NCBI RefSeq assembly: GCF_021654165.1
Contig: NZ_JAKFZN010000002.1
Location: 487,001-551,000, forward strand
Direction of reading: 5' to 3'
Length of the DNA stretch: 64,000 nt
Origin: Nereida sp. MMG025
Lineage (GTDB): Bacteria > Pseudomonadota > Alphaproteobacteria > Rhodobacterales > Rhodobacteraceae
Both the position numbers and the translations under genes were made by a program. The first letter of the stretch is position 1. The number at the start of each line of letters is the position of its first letter. Below the pieces are notes generated by a model. That model ran no database searches and was not told the DNA's origin. It worked only from the letters and a program-made list of their open reading frames with translations. Of the stretch, positions 1 through 7,642 are shown one piece after another.

Positions 1-896
1 TCGGTCAATACGCCAAATCCTTCGAATACCTCCAGAAGGCCAATGCCCGCGCCAAAACCGCATACCCCTATGATCCCCAAGCGCGCACCCGCTCGATCCA
101 GTCCTATCAGGCAGCCCAGTCAGATGTGGACTATACAGTGCCCCTGCCCGATGCCGTTGAGGACGCCCCGATTTTCGTGACGGGGATGCCGCGGTCTGGC
201 ACGACCCTCATTGAACAAATCATCGCAGCCCATTCCAACGTCACCAGCCTGGGCGAGACAGGCTTTATGCGCACCCGCGTCCAGCGCCTGTTGCAAAATG
301 GCAAAACCTTCCATCACCTCAATGATGTTTCGGACAAACTGCGCAAAGTGGTTGCCGAGGGCTATCTGTCCGACGTCGCCATCCGCGCGCCCAAAGCGCA
401 GCGGACAGTTGATAAATCCATCGGCACCTATCTATGCCTTGGCGTTGTGAAACAGATCATGCCGAACGCCAAATTCATCATCGTGCGCCGCGATCCGCGC
501 GATACACTTTTGTCGATCTATCGCAATTTCTTTGATCAAGGCACACATCGCTATGCCTATGATTTCGACACTTTGGCCCATGAATATGCCAGCTTTGTCG
601 ATATGGTAGAGTTCTGGAAAACCAAGATGCCAGAGGCGATTTATGAAGCGGATTACGACGCACTTGTCGCAGACCCAGAACCCCAATCGCGGGCCTTGAT
701 TGCCGCAGCGGGGCTGGACTGGGAGGACCGATGCCTCGATTTTCATAAGTCGAAAACCTCGGTCAAAACCCTCAGCTTGGCACAAGTCCGGCAGCCGATT
801 TACAAATCATCGCAAAAAGCATGGCAACGCTACGGCGACGCTATAAATCCATTGCTAGACGCATTGGAAAAGAGAGGCATCCATGTCCCTGACTGA
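1..896 (+). CDS. PAPS-dependent sulfotransferase (5'-truncated by window edge)
   Basis: The frame is already coding at base 3, so the true start lies upstream and the GTG at 126 is only an internal codon. The first 40 or so codons are helical and Ala/Tyr-rich, resembling the tail of a TPR region. They run into a sulfotransferase domain. The 5'-phosphosulfate loop GMPRSGTTLIEQ (bases 183-218) and the 3'-phosphate site RRDPRDTLLS (bases 486-515) are intact, so PAPS binding is likely. TPR-sulfotransferase fusions are common in marine alphaproteobacteria. The acceptor (polysaccharide, lipid or protein) cannot be inferred. The last 14 bases overlap the start of the next gene. Confidence 0.9.
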   Translation, partial: GQYAKSFEYLQKANARAKTAYPYDPQARTRSIQSYQAAQSDVDYTVPLPDAVEDAPIFVTGMPRSGTTLIEQIIAAHSNVTSLGETGFMRTRVQRLLQNGKTFHHLNDVSDKLRKVVAEGYLSDVAIRAPKAQRTVDKSIGTYLCLGVVKQIMPNAKFIIVRRDPRDTLLSIYRNFFDQGTHRYAYDFDTLAHEYASFVDMVEFWKTKMPEAIYEADYDALVADPEPQSRALIAAAGLDWEDRCLDFHKSKTSVKTLSLAQVRQPIYKSSQKAWQRYGDAINPLLDALEKRGIHVPD

Positions 897-1536
897 GATT
901 GAAGCGCGTATAGACCAAGCCTGCATCGCCGCGGGACGCGACCGCGCGGATGTGCATTTGATTGCAGTGTCCAAAGTCCAGCCCAATGAACGCGTCCAAG
1001 CCGTGCTAAGCCAAGGCCACCGTCATTTCGGCGAAAACAAAGTGCAGGAAGCCGCGGGCAAATGGCCCGATTTTCGCGCAGCGTTCGAGGATGTGAAGGT
1101 CGATTTGATCGGCCCGTTGCAAACCAACAAGGCACGCCAAGCGATCGAGCTGTTCGACGCGATACATTCCGTTGACCGCCCAAAACTTGCCAAAACTCTT
1201 GCGCGGCTTGCCCAAGAAACGGGCGCCTGCCCCGATTTGTTCATCCAGGTCAACACGGGCGAAGAGCCGCAAAAGGCCGGTGTGATCCCGTCTGACGCCG
1301 ATGCGTTCATCGCCGACTGCCGCGCGATGGACCTGCCGGTAAAGGGCCTCATGTGTCTGCCGCCTGCGCACGAAGAACCATCATTGCACTTTGCGCTCTT
1401 GGCCAAGATTGCCGAACGCAACGGCCTGGCAGGCCTGTCGATGGGAATGAGCGGTGATTTCGAAAGCGCCATCGCTCTTGGTGCAACCCACGTCCGTGTA
1501 GGGTCGGCTATCTTTGGCGAACGCGACTACGGCTAG
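883..1536 (+). CDS. YggS/PLPBP-family pyridoxal-phosphate homeostasis protein
   Basis: The 217-residue protein matches the single-domain PLP-binding family (YggS/PROSC), which buffers pyridoxal phosphate and affects amino- and keto-acid pools. It has no known catalytic turnover. PLP would attach to Lys31 in AVSK near the end of the first beta strand. The family motif HFGENKVQEA follows, and the C-terminal phosphate-binding part GMSGDFESAI...VRVGSAIFG is present. The ATG at 883 has an AGAGG ribosome site and overlaps the upstream sulfotransferase by 14 bases. The stop overlaps the convergent L,D-transpeptidase gene by 4 bases. Confidence 0.93.
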   Translation: MSLTEIEARIDQACIAAGRDRADVHLIAVSKVQPNERVQAVLSQGHRHFGENKVQEAAGKWPDFRAAFEDVKVDLIGPLQTNKARQAIELFDAIHSVDRPKLAKTLARLAQETGACPDLFIQVNTGEEPQKAGVIPSDADAFIADCRAMDLPVKGLMCLPPAHEEPSLHFALLAKIAERNGLAGLSMGMSGDFESAIALGATHVRVGSAIFGERDYG

Positions 1537-2039
1537 GGCACCACAAGCCGTGTGCGATAGGTGATCCGCTGTGCAATCCACCACAGATGATCTGGCCGAA
1601 ACGCCACGCACCCTTCGGTCGGATAGCCCTGTCTGCGCCATGCGTGAATAAAAATCGCAGACCCTGCTTTATATTCCGCGCGCGGCCAGTTCCAATCTGT
1701 AAGCACCACAAGATCATAAAGCGGATCCGCGCGGCGCAACCGTTCATGGCTATGCGGATAAGGCGCACGCACCATAAGATTGTAGTCTTCGTGATGCGGA
1801 TCATCCGACCACAGATCACCCGGTTTTATCGGCACGGCCCAATCGGTTGGCTTGTCCATCCTGTCGGGGCGATACAGCATCCCTACAATGCCGTGAATGC
1901 CGCGCGGCGTTGCACCGTCCCCCTCGCGTTTGTTGTCTGTTACACCTGATTTGCCGATTGTGCAGGGGAAGTGGCGATTCCAAAATCGCACCCCTTTGGG
2001 CGTCAGAACAAGGTCTTCGGGCGTTGTGTGCCGCATCAC
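1533..2039 (-). CDS. YkuD-type L,D-transpeptidase family protein without signal peptide
   Basis: This 168-residue protein carries the L,D-transpeptidase (YkuD) catalytic signature: His132 in IFIHAW and Cys144 in PTEGCVAF. Known members crosslink peptidoglycan 3-3 or attach proteins to it. Unlike the three other YkuD genes in this window it has no Sec or Tat leader, so either export is unusual or its role differs. Its GTG start (or the next codon, ATG at 2036) overlaps the TGA of ribA as GTGA, so the two are translationally coupled. This is the branch often called just 'L,D-transpeptidase catalytic domain protein' in Rhodobacterales. Function is inferred from the motif only. Confidence 0.85.
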   Translation of the reverse strand: MMRHTTPEDLVLTPKGVRFWNRHFPCTIGKSGVTDNKREGDGATPRGIHGIVGMLYRPDRMDKPTDWAVPIKPGDLWSDDPHHEDYNLMVRAPYPHSHERLRRADPLYDLVVLTDWNWPRAEYKAGSAIFIHAWRRQGYPTEGCVAFRPDHLWWIAQRITYRTRLVVP

Positions 2040-3109
2040 AGAAGATGCCCCGATTTTGCGGCTTTGGTGCGCAAATACTCTACATTAAAGGGGTTTTCCC
2101 CGTGTTTGAGTGCCACGCGTTCGCTTACCTTGATCCCAGTTTCTTCCATGCGGGCGATTTTGGCAGGGTTGTTCGTTAACAGGCGGACATCCGAAATACC
2201 CAGTCGCTTGAGGATCGCCGAACCAATGCGGAAGTCCCGCTCGTCGTCTTCAAACCCAAGACGATGGTTTGCCTCTACCGTATCGAAACCTTCATCTTGC
2301 AGGCTGTAGGCCCGCATTTTATTGGCCAGCCCGATCCCGCGCCCTTCTTGGTTAAGGTAAAGCAGCACACCTGCGCCCTCAGCCCCCATTTGTGCCATTG
2401 CGCCGCGCAACTGTGGTCCACAATCGCACTTGAGCGAGCCTAGAAGATCCCCTGTAAAACAGGCCGAATGCAGCCGGGTGAGGACAGGTTTGCGTGGGTC
2501 AGGTGTGCCGATCTCAATGGCGTAGTGTTCTTCCGATCCGTCGTCAGGCCGAAACACATGAACACGCCCATTGGACGAAACCGCCATTGGAAGCGCGGCA
2601 GAGATCACATCCCTATAATGGGCAGATTTTGTAGCCTCTGGCATGGCCTCTGCGGGCAGCACTGTCAGACCACTGGTGTCATGATGATCAACAGGCGCCA
2701 TGACCACCGCAGGCAGCAGCCGTGCAGATTTCACAAGCCGGATGGCCGCGCGGTGGGTGCTCACAGAACCACCACGTTGTGATTTGAAAGGGCCTTTCAT
2801 CGGGTTTGCCAAATCGCTGGCGGGATCAGCGACCGCATGCACCCACCTCAGGCTACATTCCTTAGGCAACACCAGTCGCGCGATGTCACCATCATAGACC
2901 TGTGCTTTCAGTGTCTGTGCCCTTTTGTCGGTGACCACCAAAGATGCCTGCTCGGCAAAGCTGTATAGTGTCTTTAGGCGATCCGGGTCTATTGTCTCTG
3001 CCGCGAATACAAACCAAGCCTGCTCACCCACAACCACCACCGGCAGGCCGCTGCGGAGGTCGGCGCGGGAGCGGGTGACGAGGTCTTTTAGGGTGGGGTG
3101 GAAAGGCAT
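2036..3109 (-). CDS. ribA: GTP cyclohydrolase II with degenerate N-terminal domain
   Basis: The 357-residue protein makes 2,5-diamino-6-ribosylamino-pyrimidinone 5-phosphate from GTP, the first step of riboflavin synthesis. The C-terminal half (about 195-357) is a normal GTP cyclohydrolase II: zinc ligands Cys217, Cys228 and Cys230 (CFTGDLLGSLKCDCG), the EGRGIGL loop at 255-261 and YLRTK at 345. The N-terminal ~190 residues begin like a DHBP synthase (LRSGLPVVVVG) but lack its acidic DDENREDEGD-type site, so they are probably non-catalytic. The start at 3109 (MPFHPTLKD) is chosen over longer options because the upstream residues are Cys-rich and not family-like. The gene is coupled to the downstream L,D-transpeptidase. 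It has no FMN riboswitch. Confidence 0.92.
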   Translation of the reverse strand: MPFHPTLKDLVTRSRADLRSGLPVVVVGEQAWFVFAAETIDPDRLKTLYSFAEQASLVVTDKRAQTLKAQVYDGDIARLVLPKECSLRWVHAVADPASDLANPMKGPFKSQRGGSVSTHRAAIRLVKSARLLPAVVMAPVDHHDTSGLTVLPAEAMPEATKSAHYRDVISAALPMAVSSNGRVHVFRPDDGSEEHYAIEIGTPDPRKPVLTRLHSACFTGDLLGSLKCDCGPQLRGAMAQMGAEGAGVLLYLNQEGRGIGLANKMRAYSLQDEGFDTVEANHRLGFEDDERDFRIGSAILKRLGISDVRLLTNNPAKIARMEETGIKVSERVALKHGENPFNVEYLRTKAAKSGHLL

Positions 3110-3172
3110 GGGCGCTCTTTTGTTACAATCTACCCTGTTCATGTGCCTGAAACTGAAACATTTACAAGGGTT

Positions 3173-3201
3173 TTGACACGAGCCTGTGAGCGGTGTGTTA
3201 C
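3173..3201 (+). promoter_or_regulatory. Candidate sigma-70 promoter of the response regulator
   Basis: TTGACA at 3173-3178 is followed after 17 bases by TGTTAC at 3196-3201, about 60 bases before the ATG at 3262. The -35 is perfect and the -10 is weak. It sits in the divergent ribA/response-regulator gap. Confidence 0.4.
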
Positions 3202-3261
3202 AAGTCTTGCCCAAACCTGCCAGACAACACAAGTGTGAGCAGAACGAAAGGGAGCCCATTC

Positions 3262-3948
3262 ATGGCACAACTCAAGAAAATCCTGTTGGTTGATGACGAC
3301 GAGGACCTGCGCGACGCGCTGTCTGAACAGTTAATCATGACCGAGGACTTCGACGTGTTCGAAGCGGGTGACGGCGTCGAGGCGATGAACCGAGCCAAAG
3401 ACGAGCTTTATGACCTTGTGATCCTTGATGTGGGTCTGCCCGACACAGATGGTCGCGAGCTGTGCCGCCTGATGCGCAAGCAAGGCGTGAAATGCCCGAT
3501 CCTGATGCTGACAGGCCACGACAGTGACGCTGACACCATTCTGGGGCTGGATGCCGGTGCGAACGATTATGTGACTAAGCCCTTCAAATTCCCTGTTCTT
3601 TTGGCCCGCATCCGCGCCCAACTACGCACACATGAGCAATCCGAGGACGCTGTATTTACGCTGGGGCCATATACGTTCAAGCCTGCGCAAAAGATGCTGA
3701 TCACCGAGGACGAGCGCAAAATCCGCCTGACGGAAAAGGAAACGAATATCTTGAAGTTTCTGCACCGCGCACCCGAGGGTGTGGTGGCCCGCGATGTGCT
3801 TTTGCACGAAGTTTGGGGCTATAATGCGGGGGTCACGACCCACACGCTGGAGACCCATATTTACCGTCTGCGCCAGAAAATTGAGCCCGATACCAGCAAC
3901 GCCCGCCTGCTGGTAACAGAAAGCGGCGGCTACCGTTTGAACGGTTGA
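3262..3948 (+). CDS. OmpR/PhoB-family response regulator (orphan)
   Basis: The 228-residue protein has a receiver domain with acidic pocket DDDED (11-15), phospho-acceptor Asp56 (LVILDVGLPD) and Lys106 (YVTKPFKF). A C-terminal winged helix follows (about 135-226, ending VTESGGYRLNG). The ATG at 3262 follows AAGGGAG. No histidine kinase gene is adjacent: ribA diverges on one side and a terminator closes the other, so the partner kinase is elsewhere. The target regulon is unknown. The transcript probably ends at the terminator at 4045-4075, unless that belongs to a separate small RNA. Confidence 0.9.
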   Translation: MAQLKKILLVDDDEDLRDALSEQLIMTEDFDVFEAGDGVEAMNRAKDELYDLVILDVGLPDTDGRELCRLMRKQGVKCPILMLTGHDSDADTILGLDAGANDYVTKPFKFPVLLARIRAQLRTHEQSEDAVFTLGPYTFKPAQKMLITEDERKIRLTEKETNILKFLHRAPEGVVARDVLLHEVWGYNAGVTTHTLETHIYRLRQKIEPDTSNARLLVTESGGYRLNG

Positions 3949-3984
3949 TCTAGGTCAAAGCGCACGCGGTATGGCATGGCATAC

Positions 3985-4075
3985 AACCGTTGCAAGAGTT
4001 CCCTGGGTGCTTGGGTTAAAGCACCACCTCCCTGTTGGACTTAGCCCCGGCCATCGCGGTCGGGGTCTTTTTTTT
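3985..4075 (+). ncRNA. Candidate small RNA with anti-Shine-Dalgarno loop
   Basis: About 90 bases between the response regulator stop and its terminator fold as a trans-acting sRNA would. A perfect 7-bp hairpin GGTGCTT/AAGCACC (4006-4025, loop GGGTTA) is followed by a single-stranded pyrimidine stretch ACCTCCCTG (4026-4034) able to pair with ribosome-binding sites. An 8-bp terminator stem with a T9 tail (4045-4075) closes it. Alphaproteobacterial sRNAs such as AbcR/ar15 use similar CUCCC loops. No clear promoter is visible; the 5' end is a guess around 3985. It could instead be just the 3' UTR of the response regulator mRNA. Confidence 0.45.
4045..4075 (+). terminator. Rho-independent terminator
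   Basis: Stem CCCCGGCC/GGTCGGGG (8 bp with one G-T), loop ATCGC, then TCTTTTTTTTT. It ends the response regulator transcript and/or the candidate sRNA. Confidence 0.9.
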
Positions 4076-4465
4076 GCACATTTCAGTGAGCTTTCTTAAC
4101 CGAAATTAACCAGTCATCCCGTGTATGGCAGAGCGTCTGCTGAGCGTATGGCACAGCGTCAGACGTTCGGTGGTGTAACGGAATTTTAATCGCTTCGCAC
4201 GGCTGGTTCATCAAATATTAAGGTTAATCTGGGGGCAGGGGAGACGGCAGAGCATTCACCCTATTCTGGCTGAGTGCGCAACTGCTGCGAATGTCGACGG
4301 GCAGGTCAAAGCGCGGATTGGTCGTGGTGCGCGCATGCGGTTTGAGACGTACGGCACGTGCAAAACACGCCGTGCCGCCATGCTGTTTGACAACGGGCCA
4401 GTGGTGCGCCTGCGCCAATATCTTTATTCAGACACTGGCGCAGCGCGACGCGGGTTTGATCAAAG
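4076..4465. other. Gene-free gap between terminator and frcA 3' end
   Basis: No convincing coding region. Short open frames exist on both strands (for example 4224-4418 minus and 4291-4497 plus), but they have no ribosome sites, no family resemblance, and one runs into frcA. The left part holds the short repeat described at 4121-4166. The rest (about 4260-4460) looks like ordinary coding-like composition with no intact frame and may be gene remnant. Confidence 0.5.
4121..4166. repeat. Short intergenic repeat, copy 1
   Basis: Contains two near-tandem units GTATGGCAGAGCGT and GTATGGCACAGCGT 23 bases apart, plus AGCGTCTGCT and GCGTCAGACG. The same words recur at 43618-43668. Single-word matches could be chance. 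The shared set is what suggests a small dispersed element. Confidence 0.35.
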
Positions 4466-5260
4466 TTAGACCGGCGCTTCCTTGGCGCCTGTCATAAACG
4501 CCACGGCATCCGACATGGTGTAGTCTTTGGGGTCAATCACACAGAGGCGTTTGCCAAGGCGGTGCACGTGAATGCGGTCTGCGACCTCGAACACATGTGG
4601 CATATTGTGACTGATCAGAATGATCGGAATCCCGCGTGAGCGGACATCGAGGATCAGTTCCAACACACGGCGGGATTCCTTGACCCCAAGGGCCGCTGTG
4701 GGTTCGTCCAAGATGATGACTTTGGAGCCGAAGGCGGCCGCACGGGCCACAGCCACACCCTGACGTTGCCCGCCCGAAAGCGTTTCGACCGCTTGGTTGA
4801 TGTTCTGGATCGTCATCAATCCAAGCTCTGACAGTTTGTCCCGCGCGACCTGCTCCATCTTGGTGCGATCGAGTTGGCGCAGCCATTTTCCGCGAAAGCC
4901 CGGTTTGCGAATTTCGCGGCCCATGAACATGTTGTCGGCGATCGATAGCGCGGGCGACATGGCCAGCGTTTGGTAGACCGTTTCGATCCCTTCCTTGCGG
5001 GCATCAATGGGCGAGGTGAAGTGGACGGGCTTGCCTTCCAGAAACACTTCGCCTTCGTCGGGGACGACGGCCCCCGAGATGGCTTTGATCAAGGACGATT
5101 TACCCGCGCCGTTGTCGCCGATTACGGCGAGAATTTCACCTGGGTAGAGATCGAAATCGCAGTGGTCGAGGGCGGTGACCTTGCCATACCGCTTGACCAA
5201 ACCACGGCCCTTGAGGATCGGGTCTATCGACCCGTTGGCGATATTTTCCATCAAAGTCAT
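4466..5260 (-). CDS. frcA: Sugar (fructose-type) ABC transporter ATP-binding protein FrcA
   Basis: The 264-residue protein is a single nucleotide-binding domain, not the double RbsA type. It has Walker A GDNGAGKSS (48-56), signature LSGGQ (161-165) and Walker B VIILDEP (181-187). It energises uptake by FrcC with FrcB. The start at 5260 (MTLMENIANG) is set by the ATGA overlap with the TGA of frcC. The size and the pairing with FrcB/FrcC orthologues match the frcBCA operon known from Sinorhizobium. Unlike that operon, no kinase gene (frcK) follows; a 517-base gap does. Confidence 0.92.
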   Translation of the reverse strand: MTLMENIANGSIDPILKGRGLVKRYGKVTALDHCDFDLYPGEILAVIGDNGAGKSSLIKAISGAVVPDEGEVFLEGKPVHFTSPIDARKEGIETVYQTLAMSPALSIADNMFMGREIRKPGFRGKWLRQLDRTKMEQVARDKLSELGLMTIQNINQAVETLSGGQRQGVAVARAAAFGSKVIILDEPTAALGVKESRRVLELILDVRSRGIPIILISHNMPHVFEVADRIHVHRLGKRLCVIDPKDYTMSDAVAFMTGAKEAPV

Positions 5261-6342
5261 GCTGAGACCTTTCTGATCCATTGATCGACTGCGACGGCAC
5301 CGATGATGAGTGCGCCGATAAGAAGGAATGTCCATTGCGCGTCGGCCCCTGCAAGGCGAAGGCCAAGGGTGAACACGCCAACAATAAGGGCGCCAAAGAG
5401 CGGCCCCATGATGGATCCGCGCCCACCAAAGAGCGAGATGCCGCCAATCACCACGGCTGTGATGCTTTCGATGTTCAGCAGTTGCCCCGATGTCGGGCTG
5501 ACAGATCCGATGCGCCCGATCAGGGCCCAACCTGCGATGGCACAGATGAACCCTGTGACGGCATAGACAGAAATCAGCGTGAATTTGACGTTTACGCCAG
5601 ACAGTTGTGCCGCATCGGGATCATCGCCCACGGCATAGATGTGGCGGCCCCACGCGGTATGTTTGAGCGCATAGGCGAGGAACGCAAAGATCAGAACCAT
5701 CGCGATGACGCCATAGGTGAATGTCGCCCCCCCGCGGCCTGTTTCGTCGGCGCCCACCTTGAAGGTTGAGCCAAGAAATTGAAGAAGCGGTGCGTTTTCC
5801 TCGATCTCCTGACTGCGGATGGTTTCGTTTGCCGAATACAAGAAATTGGCGGCGAGAACGATTTGCCACATGCCAAGTGTGACGATGAAGGGCGGCAGTT
5901 TCATTACGGCCACAAGCCAGCCATTGATGGAGCCGATCAATGTACCGAACGCGAGCCCAATTGCGACTGCGATTTCCACAGGGACCCCATAACGGAAGGT
6001 AAACTGCCCCATGATAACGCTGGACAGAACGGCAATCGCGCCAACGCTGAGGTCGATGCCGGCGGTCAGGATCACGAGGCTTTGCGCGGCGGCCACGATG
6101 CCGACGATCTGCACCTGTTGCAGGATCAGCGTCAGCGCAAAGGGCGACAGGAACCGCGATCCCAAAAGGAGCGTGAATAGGACAATGGACACAAGGAGAA
6201 CGAAAAGCGGGACAAGCGCAGGGTTCACATGGAGTGCATGTTGCAGCCTTGCAATGGCCCCTTTGCGTTCGGCGAATTCGGCGACGGTATCGGCCGTTGG
6301 TGGTTTGATGGCCGCTTCAAAATCATCTGAATTGCGTGACAT
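5257..6342 (-). CDS. frcC: Sugar (fructose-type) ABC transporter permease FrcC
   Basis: The 361-residue inner-membrane protein has 8-10 hydrophobic segments and the BPD_transp_2 (RbsC/AraH) pattern, including LTAGIDLSVGA and GGISLFGGRGS. An N-terminal cytoplasmic stretch of ~45 residues precedes the first segment. It forms the channel for the sugar delivered by FrcB and couples to FrcA. It overlaps frcA by ATGA and is separated from frcB by 118 bases that hold a strong hairpin, so it is probably made at a lower level than the binding protein. Confidence 0.92.
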   Translation of the reverse strand: MSRNSDDFEAAIKPPTADTVAEFAERKGAIARLQHALHVNPALVPLFVLLVSIVLFTLLLGSRFLSPFALTLILQQVQIVGIVAAAQSLVILTAGIDLSVGAIAVLSSVIMGQFTFRYGVPVEIAVAIGLAFGTLIGSINGWLVAVMKLPPFIVTLGMWQIVLAANFLYSANETIRSQEIEENAPLLQFLGSTFKVGADETGRGGATFTYGVIAMVLIFAFLAYALKHTAWGRHIYAVGDDPDAAQLSGVNVKFTLISVYAVTGFICAIAGWALIGRIGSVSPTSGQLLNIESITAVVIGGISLFGGRGSIMGPLFGALIVGVFTLGLRLAGADAQWTFLLIGALIIGAVAVDQWIRKVSA

Positions 6343-6397
6343 TGTTCGATCCCCTCACACTGGAATTGATGTCGTGTAGAAGCATGTCCTACATCCT

Positions 6398-6425
6398 AAA
6401 AAGGGGCGGGTTTGTCCCGCCCCTT
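6398..6425 (-). terminator. Attenuating terminator between frcB and frcC
   Basis: A perfect 10-bp stem AAGGGGCGGG/CCCGCCCCTT with a 5-base loop; read on the minus strand it is followed by a T run (TTTTTAGG). It lies 35 bases after the frcB stop. Partial termination here would give more FrcB than FrcCA, as is common for periplasmic binding proteins. Confidence 0.75.
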
Positions 6426-6460
6426 GCGTTGCATCTGCAGTCAGATGCCGCAGGTATGGA

Positions 6461-7480
6461 TTAACCCCAACACAGGTCCTTGCCTTCGGCAACGGAAATG
6501 CTTTCGACACCTTCTGCAGGCTGGTCTGTGACCAGGGCAACGCCCGTGTCAAAGAAGTCCTTGCCCGGTGTGTTTTCAGGCAATGTGCCATCGGCTGCAA
6601 ACGCTGCAATTGCTTCAATCCCGAGGGCGGCCATACGCAGTGGATACTGCTGCGATGTGGCACCGATCACACCATCGGCGATGTTTTGAACACCGGGACA
6701 GCCGCCATCGACAGAGACGATCAGAACATCATTTTCACGACCAATGGCGCGCAGGGCCTCATATGCGCCCGCAGCGGCAGGCTCATTAATGGTATAGACC
6801 ACGTTGATTTCAGGATCGACAGCGAGGAGGTTTTCCATCGCGGTGCGCCCGCCTTCTTCGTTGCCAGCGGTCACGTCATTGCCAACAATCCGTGGATCGG
6901 TTTCGTCGCCCCATTTGTTGGGATCACCAAGATCAATGCCGAAGCCCTGCAAGAAGCCCTGATCGCGCAGAACGCCGACAGTTGGTTGGGATACGGCAAG
7001 GTCCAGCATTGCGATTTTTGCGTTCGCAGCGTCGTCACCAAGCTGTGCCGCGGCCCACTGACCGATCAATTCGCCCGCAAGGAAGTTGTCTGTGGCAAAC
7101 GTCGCGTCTGCTGCGTCAACAGGATCAAGCGGCGTGTCCAGCGCGATCACCAGAAGGCCCGCGTCACGCGCCTGCTGCACAGCGCCAACAATCGACGATG
7201 TGTCAGATGCGGTCAGCAGAATACCGGATGCACCATCAAGAATGCATGTTTCAATCGCGGCCACTTGTGTTTCGTGATCACCGTCCACCTGACCTGCGAA
7301 AGAGCGCAGTGTGATACCCGCCTCGGCAGCCGCAGCTTCTGCGCCTTCACGCATCTTGACGAAGAACGGGTTGGTGTCGGTTTTTGTGATCAAACATGCC
7401 GAAACGGAATGGCCGTCAGCCATAGCAGAACCAGCAGACGTAATGGCGGCAAGCGCAGTGCCGATAAGCAACTTTTTCAT
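6461..7480 (-). CDS. frcB: Periplasmic fructose-type sugar-binding protein FrcB
   Basis: The 339-residue protein has a cleavable Sec leader (about 1-21, ending SAMADG) and a type-I periplasmic binding fold (Peripla_BP_4). Runs such as [30 protein letters not shown] and [10 protein letters not shown] are what I know of FrcB, the fructose/mannose/ribose-binding protein of Sinorhizobium. The protein ends in CWG as that family does. First gene of the frcBCA operon, with a GGGAGGACACC ribosome site. Its leader contains a perfect inverted repeat (7504-7525) and faces the divergent ROK regulator, which probably represses it in the absence of sugar. Confidence 0.93.
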   Translation of the reverse strand: MKKLLIGTALAAITSAGSAMADGHSVSACLITKTDTNPFFVKMREGAEAAAAEAGITLRSFAGQVDGDHETQVAAIETCILDGASGILLTASDTSSIVGAVQQARDAGLLVIALDTPLDPVDAADATFATDNFLAGELIGQWAAAQLGDDAANAKIAMLDLAVSQPTVGVLRDQGFLQGFGIDLGDPNKWGDETDPRIVGNDVTAGNEEGGRTAMENLLAVDPEINVVYTINEPAAAGAYEALRAIGRENDVLIVSVDGGCPGVQNIADGVIGATSQQYPLRMAALGIEAIAAFAADGTLPENTPGKDFFDTGVALVTDQPAEGVESISVAEGKDLCWG

Positions 7481-7503
7481 GGTGTCCTCCCAGACAATTT
7501 ATG

Positions 7504-7525
7504 TGTCAGAGCCTCCACTCTGACA
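7504..7525. promoter_or_regulatory. Perfect inverted repeat in the frcB leader
   Basis: TGTCAGAG-CCTCCA-CTCTGACA, 8-bp perfect arms with a 6-base loop, 24 bases upstream of the frcB ATG. It could be an operator for the neighbouring ROK regulator or an mRNA-stabilising hairpin. The AT-rich stretch 7590-7620 is the other operator candidate. Confidence 0.5.
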
Positions 7526-7642
7526 ATTCATGCGACCAGCGTTAGCGTGTCGCTTGACCTTAAGTGACCCGATTCCCAACCACCTGTCAATTAATTAGTT
7601 AAGTTTTTTTATTAATCTATTTACCTGCATTTGAGGGCTGTT

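Noticed and set aside
4291-4497. 68-codon open frame in the gap before frcA
   Set aside because: No ribosome site or family resemblance and it overlaps the 3' end of frcA.
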